The notes beneath the pieces are model-generated. The model saw only the letters and a list, made by a program, of their open reading frames with translations, searched no databases and was not told where the DNA came from. A DNA stretch of 64,000 nt from Sthenelais limicola (lineage: Eukaryota > Annelida > Polychaeta > Phyllodocida > Sigalionidae): assembly GCA_942159475.1 (NCBI GenBank), contig OW804097.1, positions 109,678,582-109,742,581 on the forward strand, in the 5' to 3' direction. Position numbers and translations under genes: made by a program. Below, piece after piece: positions 21,101-34,000 of this stretch. Within the stretch, counting starts at the first letter, position 1, and every line of letters begins with the position of its first letter.

Positions 21101-24100
21101 CACAACATCAACCTTCACCTGGGTAAGCGAGTGCGCCTCTTCTGCTCCCGGTGTGGCTACTCGTGCAACAGACAGGAGACGCTCAATGAACACATGCTCA
21201 GCACTCACGATGAGCAGGTCTCCTCCAATGTGTAAGTTTTAAGATAGAACTAAACGAGAGCTGCATATGCCAAGGCGTAATTTAAGGGCGATCTCCACTG
21301 GCTGCGGTAAGCTCTGCGGTAAGCCTTGCGATGGTGCTGTGATCGTGAGAAGTGGCGAGGTCCTGCCTACATGGCCAGTGATGCTTGTAGGCAGGACCTC
21401 ATCATTCCCCTCCACCTACAGAACCATCACAAACCATCACAAGGCTTACCGCAGAGCTTACCGCAGCCAGTGGAGACCACCCTTAACGCAAGTGGCTTTT
21501 GGTGCATGTCTTTCAGAAGTGCTAAATGTCTTTCAGAAGTGCCGAAGGCACGCACCAAAAGACACAAGCGTTTTGTGAATGCGTCGTCCCATATGCAGCT
21601 CTTGTTTAGTTCTATTTTGATGACATAATATATATTTAAGTATTGTTTGATCATTACTTACCTTCAGTAAATGTCTCGCAACCCTCCGACTCGGCAAAAG
21701 CAGACGCCTACAACTTTGCATCATGAAATGAGCGTCATTGATTGGCGCAACTAGATCTGCCTCTGTCTGTATAGTATGAACTATATATATCTGTCCATGT
21801 CTCAAACAATTTTTAAAACCCTGTTTTTCCATAAAGAATTAATTGAAATATTCCGTTATTGTCTATATTCTATTTCTAATTGCTGATTGACGTTATAGAT
21901 TGCTGATATCATAATTACTGATGTAGAGAAATGTGTCACATTTTGATGTATAAATCGTTCATGTCAACAATTGTTTTATTTCAGATTCTCTTGCTGTATC
22001 TGTGACTTTAAAACAACAGAGAAAAGGAAGCTTGAACGACATGAACGCACTCATAACTGTAAGAAAGTATTTCTTTTTTGAGCTTCTTTATATAACGTAT
22101 GAAGTTTGCCGGTTGGGTTGATGTTCTGCTAAACAGTAAACCCTGACATATTATACAACTTCATTCCTAGTATCCAAATGCAACGTTCGCAGTAATACTT
22201 TGTGCAAGCTAATATTTAGAGCATCTTAACCAATTTAAAGGAGGGAATATGTAGTTTCCCAGTTTAACACTTTGGTCAGGGCGCCACTGTCAGCCTATGT
22301 CAGTTTGTGGCGAAGTCCTGTAACATCCCTTTTTCTTTTCTTTAAAATAAATTTTATTGACAAGTTTCACATGTGTGATAATTTTCATTGACAATTGAAA
22401 ACAATAGTTGAATTTTCTTAACAATTTTAAAATCGAGGGCAATAATTAATTAATCAAGCCATATTTAATGTTTAATAACAATATGCCTTCATTTCGATAT
22501 TTTGACAAAAACGAAACTCTACGCAAATCTCTTATCATTTCTCGTATCAAAAGGTGGCACCACCTGGTGGATGTTTCTATAACTGATCACTACATTCTCC
22601 TCTTCAAGATACATTAAACCTGTTGTACTGTACATGAACAAGCTTTGAAACTGTTCTGAGAAACCACAGAGACCCCAAACATGATGGGAACCATTCAATA
22701 TTCATGTGTTATTTGAAATCAATTGATTCTGTCCATACTTTGTGTTTGGCAGTGGGAGAGCGACTGCAGTGTGAGGTATGTGGTAAGTCCTACACGTCCC
22801 GGACATCTCTCAGCCACCACAAACGCATCCATAATAACAGTAAGTATAGTTCTATATAGATGTATGGTAAACTCTCACGTGGAGATCATTCACGAGAGGA
22901 AGCAAGAGAAGTACTGTGAAAAATGTGACAAGACATTGTGGGTCAGGCCATCAACACATATATATACAACTGCAGTTCACTAATATATTCAAAATACAAT
23001 ATTATGTTCCCAATACTTTGGTTTACTTTTTCGAAATGTGTGGACAAATTTCAATTGATTAAAATTCCGGATTGCACATCATGACGACTTCATCCATACA
23101 CGATTCTGGCATTGGGTTGTTTGGGCGGATTGGGGGTGGGGTGTGTGTGTCAGCATTTCTTCTGTATATATTACATATAGAGAGATAGTAAGAAAGAGCA
23201 CAGCATGTCGAAATAAACCTATGTATTGCTTTCAATTATCAACAATTTAATCTAAATTAATGCAGTATATATCAACTACGGCGAACAGACCGAATTTCTA
23301 TTTTGTATTGTTATATGTATAGATCATTATGATAATGTTTATAATTGTATTATAATAATGGTTATTAATGTGTATTGTATCATAAATTGAATTGAATTAA
23401 ATTTTCAATTTGCATTTGAACATGTGTCAGTCTGACAAAAAGGTTGTACTTAATGTCATACCATTTTTCCTATGTATACCTATAGATTGTTATATTAATG
23501 AATTACTACCCGTAACACTTCCAGCTGCTAAAATCTACAAGTGCACTTACTGTGAATATAAGACTGTGTATGGAGTGGGGTCCCTACGTCAGCATGTACG
23601 CTGTATGCACAAGGATAAGGTACGTTTTGCTTCATATTCTTTTTCCAACACCTGATCTTTATTCATTTGTTAACAATAGCACTTCCATGGAGCCATTTGT
23701 TATATCAAGAATAGTATATAAAGAGGGGACGAGATAGGGAGTCCACTAGAGGAGAGCTAATATTTGTAACGATGTAAAGGCAAAGATTGATTGGCATCTG
23801 GGGGCGGAGCCTAGCTCCCGCACGATACAACACATGTACATAGACCTTTACAGGACCTCCCATGTTAAACAATGACTGCTATGTCCAGTCTCAATCTTAC
23901 TTTTGTGGACAGACCTCTTTAGGTTATTTTGTTTTACATCCTTTCCTTTCGAACCCTTTACTCGTTCCCTGTGTTGGGCTTTTTCCATTTACAAATAGTT
24001 GATGTATGACAACCTTTTTGCTGTGATCTCATTGTTTTCAAACTAGTTCAAGCGGTGTTAATCAATAATTTCATTGTTACTATCTATATATTCATGTCTC

Positions 24101-25519
24101 GGAGTAGGTGGAATAAAGGCATTCATGTGTTGGAAGAAGTTAAAACGGGAATATACCTAAGTTCAGGCAGTTCATCCATTCTCACCTTCTTTCTGGCAGA
24201 GGGAGTGCTTGTGCTCTGCACTCTTGCTCCCTCTCGCTTCCAACATCCTGAGAATGACCCCCGAGTTCTTATTTCTTTTTGTTATTAACATTTGAAAGGC
24301 CAAGTACATTAAACAAACGACGAATTCAATATATTCAATATGTTATATACGCATTGGGTCTGACGTGAGGTGTAATTGTACCTGTTAAACTGGGAACCAC
24401 TGCGTTTTTTAAAAACCAATTGAACCTAAAAAATTCAACTATATAGCTTAAGAATGTTTCATTTCAGATCATTAAGGGCATATATATAATAGAACAGTTA
24501 ACTAACTGGTTAGTTTTAGTCGCTTTAAGGACCTAGTCCACTAAGCCGATTCTCACAGAATTTAGTGGAAAAGAGTCCTATGCAGCGCAAAATCGCATGA
24601 TAATCGGCTTAGTGGACTAGGCCCTTTACTTAGAATATCACATTTCTTGCTGAGAAGCTCGTGCAATATTCACGTTCCTTTAACGAACTCCTTAGTTAAC
24701 CTGTATATGTCCACCTCACTGTTAACTGAACATATTTCTTCATTGCAGGAGATGAAACCTTGGAAATGTGACGACTGTACATACGCAGCCATGACAGAGG
24801 ATATTCTCATTCACCACAAGACTACCATACATGGTATCCCACTCCCGGACAAACCTCCTGACTCGGCCTCGTCTTCTTCATCTCACCAACAGGACTTGCA
24901 ATCTATGAACAGTTACAAAAGGGGAAGATCTAAACCTCAACCAGGGCCTTCACCATCTCCTCCTCAACAGCAACACTCTTTTGTTCATCACATCATCCCA
25001 CAACAACAGGAGCAACAACATCAACAACAACAGGGAATCATCATCAATCACCAAGAACATCAAGGGAAAGATTTACCTCCACCGAATGAACTCTTATCAA
25101 ACGCACCACATGTGAATAACTTACCAACAACTGATATCCGAACATTACCAGATCAGAGCCAGCTCCAACAATCCCCAGCACCAGCGTCAGTACCTCCTCA
25201 CGAAGATCCAAGTTCAAGACAAGACAATCACAAACCTCTTCCACCAATGCCAATGCTTCCATCTCGCTCAGCTACGGGATATGTAGAAGTTCCTCTTAAC
25301 TTCAGCTTGTTCCGAACACCACCAGGTACCACTCAGACGTTCCCACCCCCCTATGATCCCTCCACCTCATCCCCCCAAGCTGTCACCTCAGCCCAGGTGC
25401 TCATGGGAACACAAACACAGCTCCCACCTCCCCCTCCCCCTCCTCCTCCACCACAGAACCCCATGATCCCTGGCAGTTTAAACAATGTCCATGGCTGGGG
25501 AGATTTCCAGAACTTCTAG
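18149..25519 (+). CDS. BTB domain and C2H2 zinc-finger protein (7 coding exons, 10 fingers)
   Basis: CDS join: 18149-19348, 19977-20189, 21098-21231, 21985-22058, 22753-22839, 23525-23619, 24749-25519; the frame closes at 857 residues. Residues about 20-120 are a BTB/POZ domain (FCDVILSVQGEPMSAHSVIL). A charged linker with basic stretches (RRKRTVNKKRKN) follows. Ten C2H2-type fingers start at C332; finger 3 has a CX4C spacing and is split by the first intron, and finger 5 by the second. The last 235 or so residues are rich in Gln, Pro and Ser, with a proline run near the C terminus. BTB-ZF proteins are nuclear transcription regulators that dimerise through BTB. I could not assign a specific ortholog. 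The start is the first ATG after the acceptor at 18116 and begins the BTB-bearing frame. Introns contain mobile elements and broken copies of its own exons. Confidence 0.92.
19559..19957 (+). mobile_element. Small inverted-repeat element, family A, copy 2
   Basis: Left end CATGGGTGAAGTCGCCTGAA with AATGTACAATTCGC inside; right end TTTCCTGACGACCTGACCCC. It shares the internal segment CCAATCCTCTCAAA and CCCAAATTTAAA with copies 1 and 3. It lies in the intron just before finger 3 is completed and ends about 20 bp before the acceptor of the exon at 19977. Confidence 0.55.
20341..20950 (+). repeat. Degenerate tandem copies of exon-intron sequence in intron 2 of the BTB-ZF gene
   Basis: At 20341-20367 the sequence ACGAGAGAGGAATATCTAGC with its continuation repeats part of exon 1 (from 19170). 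At 20507-20615 the segment GCAAGCATTTAAAGTAAGGG and what follows resemble the end of exon 2 and the start of its intron (20179-20300). A block at 20410-20506 with CATAACACAAGC resembles 20850-20950. The copies have lost reading frame and are not exons. Confidence 0.55.
21282..21486. mobile_element. TTAA-flanked double-hairpin element (MITE-like, 205 bp)
   Basis: Starts TTAAGGGCGATCTCCACTGG and ends with the near inverse complement CCAGTGGAGACCACCCTTAA; the inverted arms run for about 50 bp. A second inverted repeat lies inside (AGGTCCTGCCTACA against TGTAGGCAGGACCT). TTAA at both ends matches the target site of piggyBac-type transposases, but the TIR family was not verified. It lies in intron 3 of the BTB-ZF gene. 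Confidence 0.65.
21494..21561. repeat. Imperfect hairpin next to the TTAA element
   Basis: CTTTTGGTGC and GCACCAAAAG enclose two copies of TGTCTTTCAGAAGTGC. It could be another small foldback element or the target into which the neighbour inserted. Confidence 0.45.
22866..22938 (+). pseudogene. Broken copy of BTB-ZF exon 2 inside intron 5
   Basis: The stretch repeats exon 2 (20077-20167) almost exactly from CACGTGGAGATCATTCACGA through to GTGACAAGACATT, but lacks about 24 nt that encode part of finger 4. It lies 27 bp after the donor of the exon ending at 22839 and has no usable acceptor. The near identity shows a recent local duplication or gene-conversion event. Confidence 0.75.
23260..23403. 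repeat. AT-rich stretch ending in TTGAA-type repeats
   Basis: Ends in TTGAATTGAATTAAATTTTC, a microsatellite-like tail of the sort found at 3' ends of CR1/L2-like LINEs. The upstream 140 bp has no coding remnant, so assignment to a LINE is weak. Confidence 0.25.
24493..24704. mobile_element. Foldback element, family B, copy 1 (carries a nested insertion)
   Basis: Begins ACAGTTAACTAACTGGTTAG and ends ACTCCTTAGTTAACCTGT, imperfect inverse complements. The outer parts match 57246-57348 in the same orientation. The copy is interrupted at 24528-24624 by a second element. It lies in the intron before the last BTB-ZF exon. Confidence 0.6.
24528..24624. mobile_element. 97-bp MITE nested in the family B element
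   Basis: Terminal inverted repeats of about 22 bp (GGACCTAGTCCACTAAGCCG and its complement at the right end) are flanked by CTTTA on both sides, a 4-5 bp target-site duplication. The other family B copy at 57246 lacks this insert and shows the empty site. Confidence 0.75.
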
Positions 25520-25819
25520 TCATTATTAGGAGGCTAGCATCTAGTCTTTTCTTTGTTTGGCTGGCAAAGCCTCCTTTTTTTCATAGAGCAGTGGAGATAC
25601 ACAAAAAAGGGTGACGAAACTATCATCCATAAAACTAATTACTTACATCAGAAGACGAAAACTACGACTGAAAAGACTGAGCACAACCATACAAATGAAA
25701 CTATGACGTCACTACTAAACTAATATTATGACGTCACTGATAGTGAAGAAAAAAGAAAACCACCATCTTAGATTACTTGGGGTAATACATTTTTCTAAAT
25801 TAAGCTGAAAAATAATAAA
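25520..25819 (+). other. 3' UTR of the BTB-ZF gene with AATAAA signal
   Basis: Follows the TAG at 25517-25519. AATAAA at 25814-25819 is the first canonical poly(A) signal downstream. The cleavage site is not directly visible. Confidence 0.5.
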
Positions 25820-25879
25820 TACAAGGTATATCTGATATATATAATATATATGGTATTGTGTTCATTTAAAAAGAAAACG

Positions 25880-25975
25880 TTGAACACTATTTTAAACCTC
25901 ATTTTTGCCTTTCATTTGGGTTATTATGATTGATGATGGCGAATTGTACATTTTCTGACGCCCCAACCTGGTGTG
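25880..25975 (-). mobile_element. Truncated family A element, copy 4
   Basis: On the minus strand it carries CGTCAGAAAATGTACAATTC and then CATAATAACCCAAAT and GAGGTTTAAAAT, matching the left end and inner part of copies 1-3. The other end was not found. Confidence 0.5.
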
Positions 25976-28900
25976 AAGCAACCAGCCTTTTATAAAGTAA
26001 AGCAGCTGGTCCACTTGCTCCCGACGGTTTGATGCAGCGTCGCGAATCACTTAAATTCCAACATGTTTGATCTGCACAGGAATAGTCCCAATGGATCGAC
26101 TGCTTTAATATAATGAAATAGATACATTTACACACGTGTGTAAACTGTATGCACTGCTGGTAATATATAGCAGGTTGTGGTTTTCCTCTTTGGTGGTTTT
26201 CAGGATTGTAGCTTTCAGGTGGTAGTTATCTGCTGTTAAGTCTCCAGTAACAATAGCGAGGTATGGTCATTGTTCTGACTACCATATTCAGACACGTTAC
26301 AACAATTCAGAGCTTCATTATGTTGAAAATGATGAATGAAATACTCAGTATAAAATATCAATATTCATCAAATATACCTGAATACCTGAGCAGATGTTGG
26401 ATTGTACGGATGGCGAAGGGTATGTATAGTATATATCCTTCTGGAATCTGCACCCCTAATAACATTATCTCTACCTGAGTGGACGTTATGGAGTTTCCTT
26501 TATTTATACTTTTCGAATGGTGCTTACCCCCACAAGACAAATATGTTTACACTTTATCATGTATTTATTTACTTGTACTATGCAGAGAAATCCTTTTATG
26601 GTTTTTAAATATTTAAACAAACTTTACTTCAAGGGGTGTAAATTGGGGTTTTGATTCTGATTAGAATAAAAACTATTGAGTTGGTTCACAATGTCCCTCC
26701 AAAGCAGAAGTACCAAATCATTTATAATGTGTTCATAAGTCCTCAATACATCAAGTGTCAAATAAATATCTTTAACATTGCAAATGGTGCTGTCGGGGGA
26801 GGCCTCGATGTCTCATGATCGCTGCAAAAGTTTTGATGCCTCCTCTTTGTATATACTACATGTGGTTTACTTGAGTATTGTTGATATTTAGTGGCTTCCA
26901 GACCCGTAATGGTATTATACCAGGTTAAAGCTGTATTCTAAGGGAATATAGATAAAAAAAAACAGAAGATCATATAAATGTACTTTTGGGTTCGTTCTTT
27001 TCCTGCCCAAAACTTAGGACGATTTTAACCCGTTATTTTTGCTGAAGGGCTTTATAAATTCTACATTTATATTTTGGCGGTCCACCAAATTCTTCGCTGC
27101 AGTGCTTATTATCGCTCACCGCCGCTCGTTTTCGTTTGCCCAATTCTTGTATAAGTTTAAATTTACATAGCAGCAAAATATCGATAACTTAGTTTCAGTC
27201 CTATGGGGCAAACAGGAATACTGCGTTAAATGAAAGATCGAGCTATGCTCTATAATAGTGTGTTATATACAGTGTTCGTAAACTACTATTGATAAATGAC
27301 AGCTGTACACCGTCGTATCTATTTCTCCCCTCTCCTTATATTAGAGATTAGTCCTTGAAGCATGTTATTTGTGTTGTTGACGTGGGATATATTTTATTAC
27401 TTTGGTTCAAGTAAATGTAGACGTGGTTCAGCGTGGTTTACTTTACATTAGGAGTTGTCTATAATATAATATAATATAATAGAACTTTAGATCTTTATAA
27501 TTTGAGTAATTGCTTATTAAATGCATATTTAGATGTTGATTTGATAATCAAGGGTGCATTACTGTAATTGATTTAATGGCAGTGACAATTTGTTTCAATA
27601 ATCTTTTACATTATTGTACCAGACTATTTCTCATTTCTCTAGTTCAGTTTATATCAGTCTTCCTGTAGTTCCTGGGATAGGAGATGATGATTGAAACGTG
27701 TGGTACATTATATTACTGTACTGTCGATATCAGTGGTTTTAAAGTTTGATCATTTGCTTGTTGCACCAAGGCACTATGTAAGTGTTGTCAGAAATTAACC
27801 TAATGAATCTCATCTTATGAGCTAGAAAATGTGGTAGCCCTGGTAGGATAACACATCATCAAGTCCTTTACTGTAGTCTTGTTTATGTATAATAATTTTT
27901 ATTTACTATAAACAGTTACAACATATTTTGATATGAAGTTCAAATCGGGAAACAGGATCTGTATAATTCTAATGTCTTCCGGGATGTCCTGTCATGTAAC
28001 CATGGTAATACATACGTGTGTGTTTCAAATAAACACATTTTAAAATAGTAAAAATAGTCTACAATAGTTCACAGTAGGCGACTTCATCCATATAGATCAA
28101 TAATTTCTATCAATCAATTTAATTACCGATAATCAGGTGTGATTATCCCACCTGTTCAATATTTTAACCACTTTCTAGGATATCGTATTAACATACCTCC
28201 TTAATGATGTGGTATATCCTATGCCACTTGTCAATACTGCAACACATACTTGATGCTCTGGTTTATAAGGTTACAGTGGTAAGGAATCTATTCATACAAA
28301 GAGAATAACTAAATAAAAATTCATGTATAGTCGCGAAAACGTTATACAATACATGGTATTAGGAAAGTGCTTAATATTATTAGCTTTAGCAGAAACTCAC
28401 CTAAATTTGTCTCTATGCATCCTTCCTATGTAGCGTGAGTGATGTACTCTGTCTTAAACTCTTAAAATCTCTCTCAAAATCTGTCTTCTCTTGATTGATT
28501 GAGCAATATTTTTACTCTGCTTTTCTTTCGTTCTGCTATTCTTCTCGCCAATGCCATTAAAGAAGAAATGATATAGAGTTCAGTTCAAGATAACGTTCCG
28601 AGTGGTCAGGTGGTCAGTTTGGTAGTAAACTTGACCGTTACTCCTACCCATATAACGACATAGGTAGAGACATGTTTAACACAAATTTGCTGTATAAATA
28701 TTTAACTGTTGAGTAATAGACTACAAATAGGACCCTCTCCAAGTTCTCTTAAAGGGACATCTGATCACCTAGGTCTGAGACAGAGTATAGACATGCCCAG
28801 GGAGGATGGTCCGATACAAAACGCCTGACCTCAAACTCTTCCAATTTATCATCCAGGCTGCACCTTTTCTATGAGTTGACCTCATTTATGAGTGCACCAT

Positions 28901-31077
28901 GGTGATCTGTACCATTTTATACCCATGTTTACTGTATGTGTATACATGTGTGGACTTTAATCTCATTTTATATCCAACATATTTGTGTGTAATGTTATAG
29001 GAACGTGTGTATTAATGCTCAAATTGTATTGGGTATTATGTATATTATTGGTCTACTCTTGATTTCTCGTTTGGCTGAGATATGTATACAAACGTGTATT
29101 TATTGGCTATTATTTGTACATCTTTACATTCTAGACTAGTTGATGCTTGGCCTGATGAAAATGATCATTGCCATCACTTGTATTTCTTTGAAAATATATA
29201 AATGATGCAGCGTGTGCTTCCTTTGAAAAAGAAAAGCTTGCTTGTTTGTTCAATTTATGATAGTCCAACCAGCTTCATGTTGAAATAAGATTACCACGGA
29301 GTATTGGAATCATTGATATGGCCCTGAAAATTAAAATAGATTCCAGGCCTGAAGTTGGTAGGAAAGTTTCATTTCTGGACACTTTTCCTGAACAAAGTAT
29401 GAGGGCACTATGTCAATTCTATGAACACCACATTCCAGAGGTAAAATAGAACTTGGGTCGAACATAAAGAATGAGGAGAAAGGAAACTCATGATCTAACA
29501 TATTCTGTGGTATTATCCAAATGTAAATCTTTGGAGATCTGACGGATCTGAATTAAAAAACATTTTCATTTGCCACAAATTGTTGATATACAATTAGAAA
29601 ATATGCATCATCTTTACAGAATTGATTCCATGCATCGTCACCTAAATAATCATCACCTAATCCATGCACTAATTGTATTTGTATTTAAGATTTTTATTCA
29701 GCAAAGACATTATGAGTAGTACATTTTTCCTAGTCCAGGGTGTCGACAAGATTATGAAAGTTAGAGAGAGGTTATACAAACATTCTAATATCGCCTTCGA
29801 AATTACTACAGCAAGCCAGAAGCAGAGTATACAAAAGTATCTAATGTTATATATACATCAAAACTGAAGATAACAAAATAGAAAAAATATACGATAGAAA
29901 TATAACTAATAGGTACGCAGGTCTATGTCATTAAAATTACACAAAAAAATCATACCAACAAACCCAACTGGATATGACTAGTTATAGACAAACTTCACCC
30001 TTTAGTCTATACCAGCTGTCATTGCGCTACCTATCAGGAAACTAGATTACCAAAACAATTGGAAAAAATAAAATAAAAACACTAAAATAACCACCCCTGC
30101 GGCGTTGTGTGAATTTCAAATTTTCAACATTCAAGTTTACAACAGAAACGAGGTTCAGATCAAAATTAGTATACTCCAAGGTTATTGAACATTAATTTTT
30201 ATTTTTATTTAATTCTTTTTACTCATCCCTTGTGTTATAATCATTAATTGGTTCTTGGGATCTTGTGGAGAAACGTGTCAGTGATTCATCTATCATATCA
30301 AGTGGAGGCGGACTAGTAGTCAATGATTCACCTATCATAATCATCACAGTCTTGTGATTTAAAGCTTGAGATTTTCCCACAGTTTAATGAACTTCACTCT
30401 CATACTGTTGCCTCTTCCACCTGTTACATAGCAAGGCACAAGAGAACCATTGATGGTATTTAAGGCTCCACCTGAGGATATTATCAAAATACCTGCACTT
30501 TATGGATTCATGCTTAATATCTTATCATCTCTTATAGGGAGGGTTACAACATTGTGACAAGACGATGAGACATGGAGTTTGTAGTCATACCTGGAGCATA
30601 CTGCTAGAATAGACCCATTCAGGCACCTTGTACAATTACGTTGTAACTTTCTAGCAACCTGAATATTTTTTTACAGGTTTAGTGAATCTTCCATTGTTTC
30701 CCTTACATACTTTGTACACTAATTAATAGCAATTCTCTAAAAAAGAATTGCTCATAACCAGAATCATAGGAGACATCTATAAGCATTCCTGCAGCCCACA
30801 AGCAAGTAGTCTGCTGTTACATCACAAAAAACGTTTTCTTTTGGGCCATATCAATATTCATCTGTGGCTAATTCCTGGTTTCTAAATAACATCAGAAGTT
30901 GCAAGGTCGAACAAAATGTATTGCATGATGCACTCCAAATGAGTCAACAATAAGAAAAGTTACTCCGGTCAAAATTTTTGCCTATCATCAGTGGTGTAGG
31001 TTCTTATTAGATATTTTTCAAAAGAGCTAGCTAGCTAGGAGCCCATATAGATATAGATATATGAATGACTGCTCAGG
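25976..31077. other. Gene-poor spacer
   Basis: AT-rich sequence with short open frames only. Simple repeats such as TATAA units lie near 27460-27480. No exon pairs with splice signals, no conserved protein motif and no clear terminal repeats were found on either strand. Confidence 0.5.
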
Positions 31078-34000
31078 ATGGAGTATCTGAAGTACCACAT
31101 ATTCATGTTGAGCTCCTTGGTAAGCGCTGTTGTTGCTATGGATGTATTCTCCTCTATGGTGGCTTTGAGGCGTATGAAAAGCAACCAGGAGAACATGATA
31201 GAAACTGTGGAAAAGTACATCCAGTCTGAGTATGACAGACTTACTGATATTCGCAAGTGAGTATGCCATCAATATTAGTCAATGCTCTCACCATCAATGA
31301 TGGTAATATCTGAATAATAGTTTGTTGATTTGGTATCAAATATTCATTATAATTCATGTCCACAATAAAAATTATCCTGCTACACCCTAATTCTATCAAG
31401 TACAAGCCTGAGACTTATTCGTGAACAGAAAAGTATTCTTATTTCTTTTTATTTCATTTATTTCAATTTGATACAATTTGGTACAATTTGATTTGTGTCT
31501 CGGAGGCAAATATGAAGTTTCATTCAATCGATTTTCTATTATTGAATATTTTTGTCATCCTAGATCTCTTGACTATATAAAACTAAACATCCAGCTTGGT
31601 CATAAAGAGGAGCCTGGCTATATGGATGATGTGGTCCATCCTATAGCTGCTTATGCATTAGTTAGAGACTGGGCCAGCATTGCCAGTAAAGCCATGTACA
31701 GAGATAAACATTATGGTAAGTAATTGGTTAGAATCGTTCATGCAAGTTTCGTATTTATAAAGGCCATTGGAACTGCTGACACCGAAACATTCATGATGGA
31801 TTGTTGCGTCCCAAAGTAGACATGTACCAATGACGAAATCGGTACAGACTTTTCCTCTGTGGTACAAGCTATTCCACATACTACAAATTCTTTTCCAACT
31901 GCTAACTTCCTATTTCCGGGCGGATTTGACTATTTCCAGAACATAAGGTTTCATTTCAGTGGCGATTTTTCCATGTCAGCTTCCTTTTCCACTATTTCCC
32001 TTAGATATCCACCACAGAAAAGTATATCCTTGCACCTTTTTCCTATTTCTCCTATGATATGTCCTATTTCCCCTACATGAAAAGCCATGTCCTGCTGATA
32101 TTCCCAGATAGGGTCACCTTTGTAACTATTTCACTTGCGGTACAGTCCTTTTGTTTCTATACCAAAGGAGACATGACTAGTCTTGTATAACATGTTTATT
32201 TTTGTAATTCTGAATATATGAATTCATCTAATATCACAAATGTAGGGCCTAATTTATCAACACCCAGCTGCAAATGGGGTAGCATTCATTTCATATCAAT
32301 TATTAAAATAAATATTCTTTCAAAAGAAATGAAATATACAAGTAATTAGTTTGGCTAATATGTGTGCTGCATAAAATAGGCTATACGGGCTTGGATCTTC
32401 TTTTGTTGATTTTCCAATGCACCACTGCATATCACTCCACCAGGAAATAGTCCCTTCTCACCTAGGACCTACTTTGGGCATTTAAGGTTGAATTTCTAAA
32501 AAGTGATTCGACAATGAACAAGAGATTCCTTTCCGATTGGGGACAACATTTAAAAAAAAATATATACCTTGCATGCTGACTTCATTGGTCATCTAAGGCC
32601 AGCTCAATGGATGCCAAAGACCCATTGCTAATATTTGGAGAGAATAGGGTATAGCAACCATTTGCATGTTTCCTGCATAAAGGAGTACATATAAATAAAT
32701 GATCAACATCGAGGTGCTACTGGTGCCCTGTTTGGTGCATAATCCAGATACACAGGTGAGAGATTATGCACAAACAGTGCACCATCTGGTTCAGAATGAT
32801 TATTTGTGATACTTTTTAGTCTCTGCCTTAAGTGATTATAGCCCTCGGCCATTTACGGCAGTGACTAATAGCTACTAATTACCAGTAAGCATTTAAGGCA
32901 GTGACTAATAGCTACTAATTACCAGTAAGCATTTAAGGCAGTAAGATAAGCAACAATCTATATATGTTAGTAGACAACCAGGTTTCTGCTCAGTTCTTGG
33001 TCATCTCTTGACATGAACCATGGTAATATCAATAGCCATCTATTACACATATCTGATGGTCTTCATTAGTGCTATGATGAAGCTGGCTTGTTATCTTTAT
33101 CATTATTAATGATTAAAATATACTAGCCCCAAAAGCAGCTGTTATCATTAGAGTCATCTTTTACAGTTAAAATTCAATGTGGGTTCAGTAAATGAGTAAT
33201 TGCTTTAGTATTGCTTATAACATTGACAGTACAAATACAAGTACAAGTATGACTATTTGCAGTAAATATTTAGTAAATGTGTGAACAAGGACATACATGC
33301 TAGGTAAACAGTCACCCTTTAGCTCTCCCTTTCGTACAATTTTGGATGAGCTTTTTTCGTTGGCACTGACCCATGAGGAAACGTGTACATTAATGGCTAT
33401 GGCCGATGAAATTACATAGACATTATTATCATGGGTAATTAGCTTTCATAGTTGTGAAGTGAAGTATTTAGAATCAAGGGAATGTCTACATTACTATTTT
33501 TGGATAAGCTATTTTCGCCAGCACTGACACATGAAGAAACATACATGTACATTAATGACTGTGGCTGATGAAATTATATAAAAATTATCATGGGTAATTA
33601 GCTGTCATGGTTGTGATTTGCTATCAGTATTTAGAATGGGAGAGGTAGGCTAGGGAGGAGGGTGAGAAGGAGAGGAAGAGGGAAGGATATATAGGCAGGG
33701 AGAAAGGAGGGAGAAATTGATAGATTAAGTTGGGAAAGGGAGAGGCAGAAGGAGGGTGAGAAAGGGGGATGGAACTTTGAATACAGCTATTTAAGACGGG
33801 TACATTGCTAGTATCCAATAAACATGTTCATCAATCTATCAAACAATCTATGTTTATTTGTTACAGAGGAGGCGTTCCAAACTCAGTTTCCTGATGACAC
33901 TGACCATATAGGTTCTGTACGTTCACTTCTCCGTCTACAGAAGGTGTACAACCTGAGCACAGCAGCCATGGCACAGAGTAACATCTGGGGCCACACGTCT

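Noticed and set aside
22723..22983. Frame joining finger 8 with the duplicated exon piece
   Set aside because: It reads through the GTAAGT donor at 22840; the real exon ends at 22839 and joins 23525 in frame.
29673..29867. 64-codon frame with some protein-like composition
   Set aside because: No family motif, splice sites or neighbouring exons; considered as a decayed retroelement but not supportable.
31027..31272. Minus-strand frames opposite the first P4HA exon
   Set aside because: Shadows of the signal-peptide exon.
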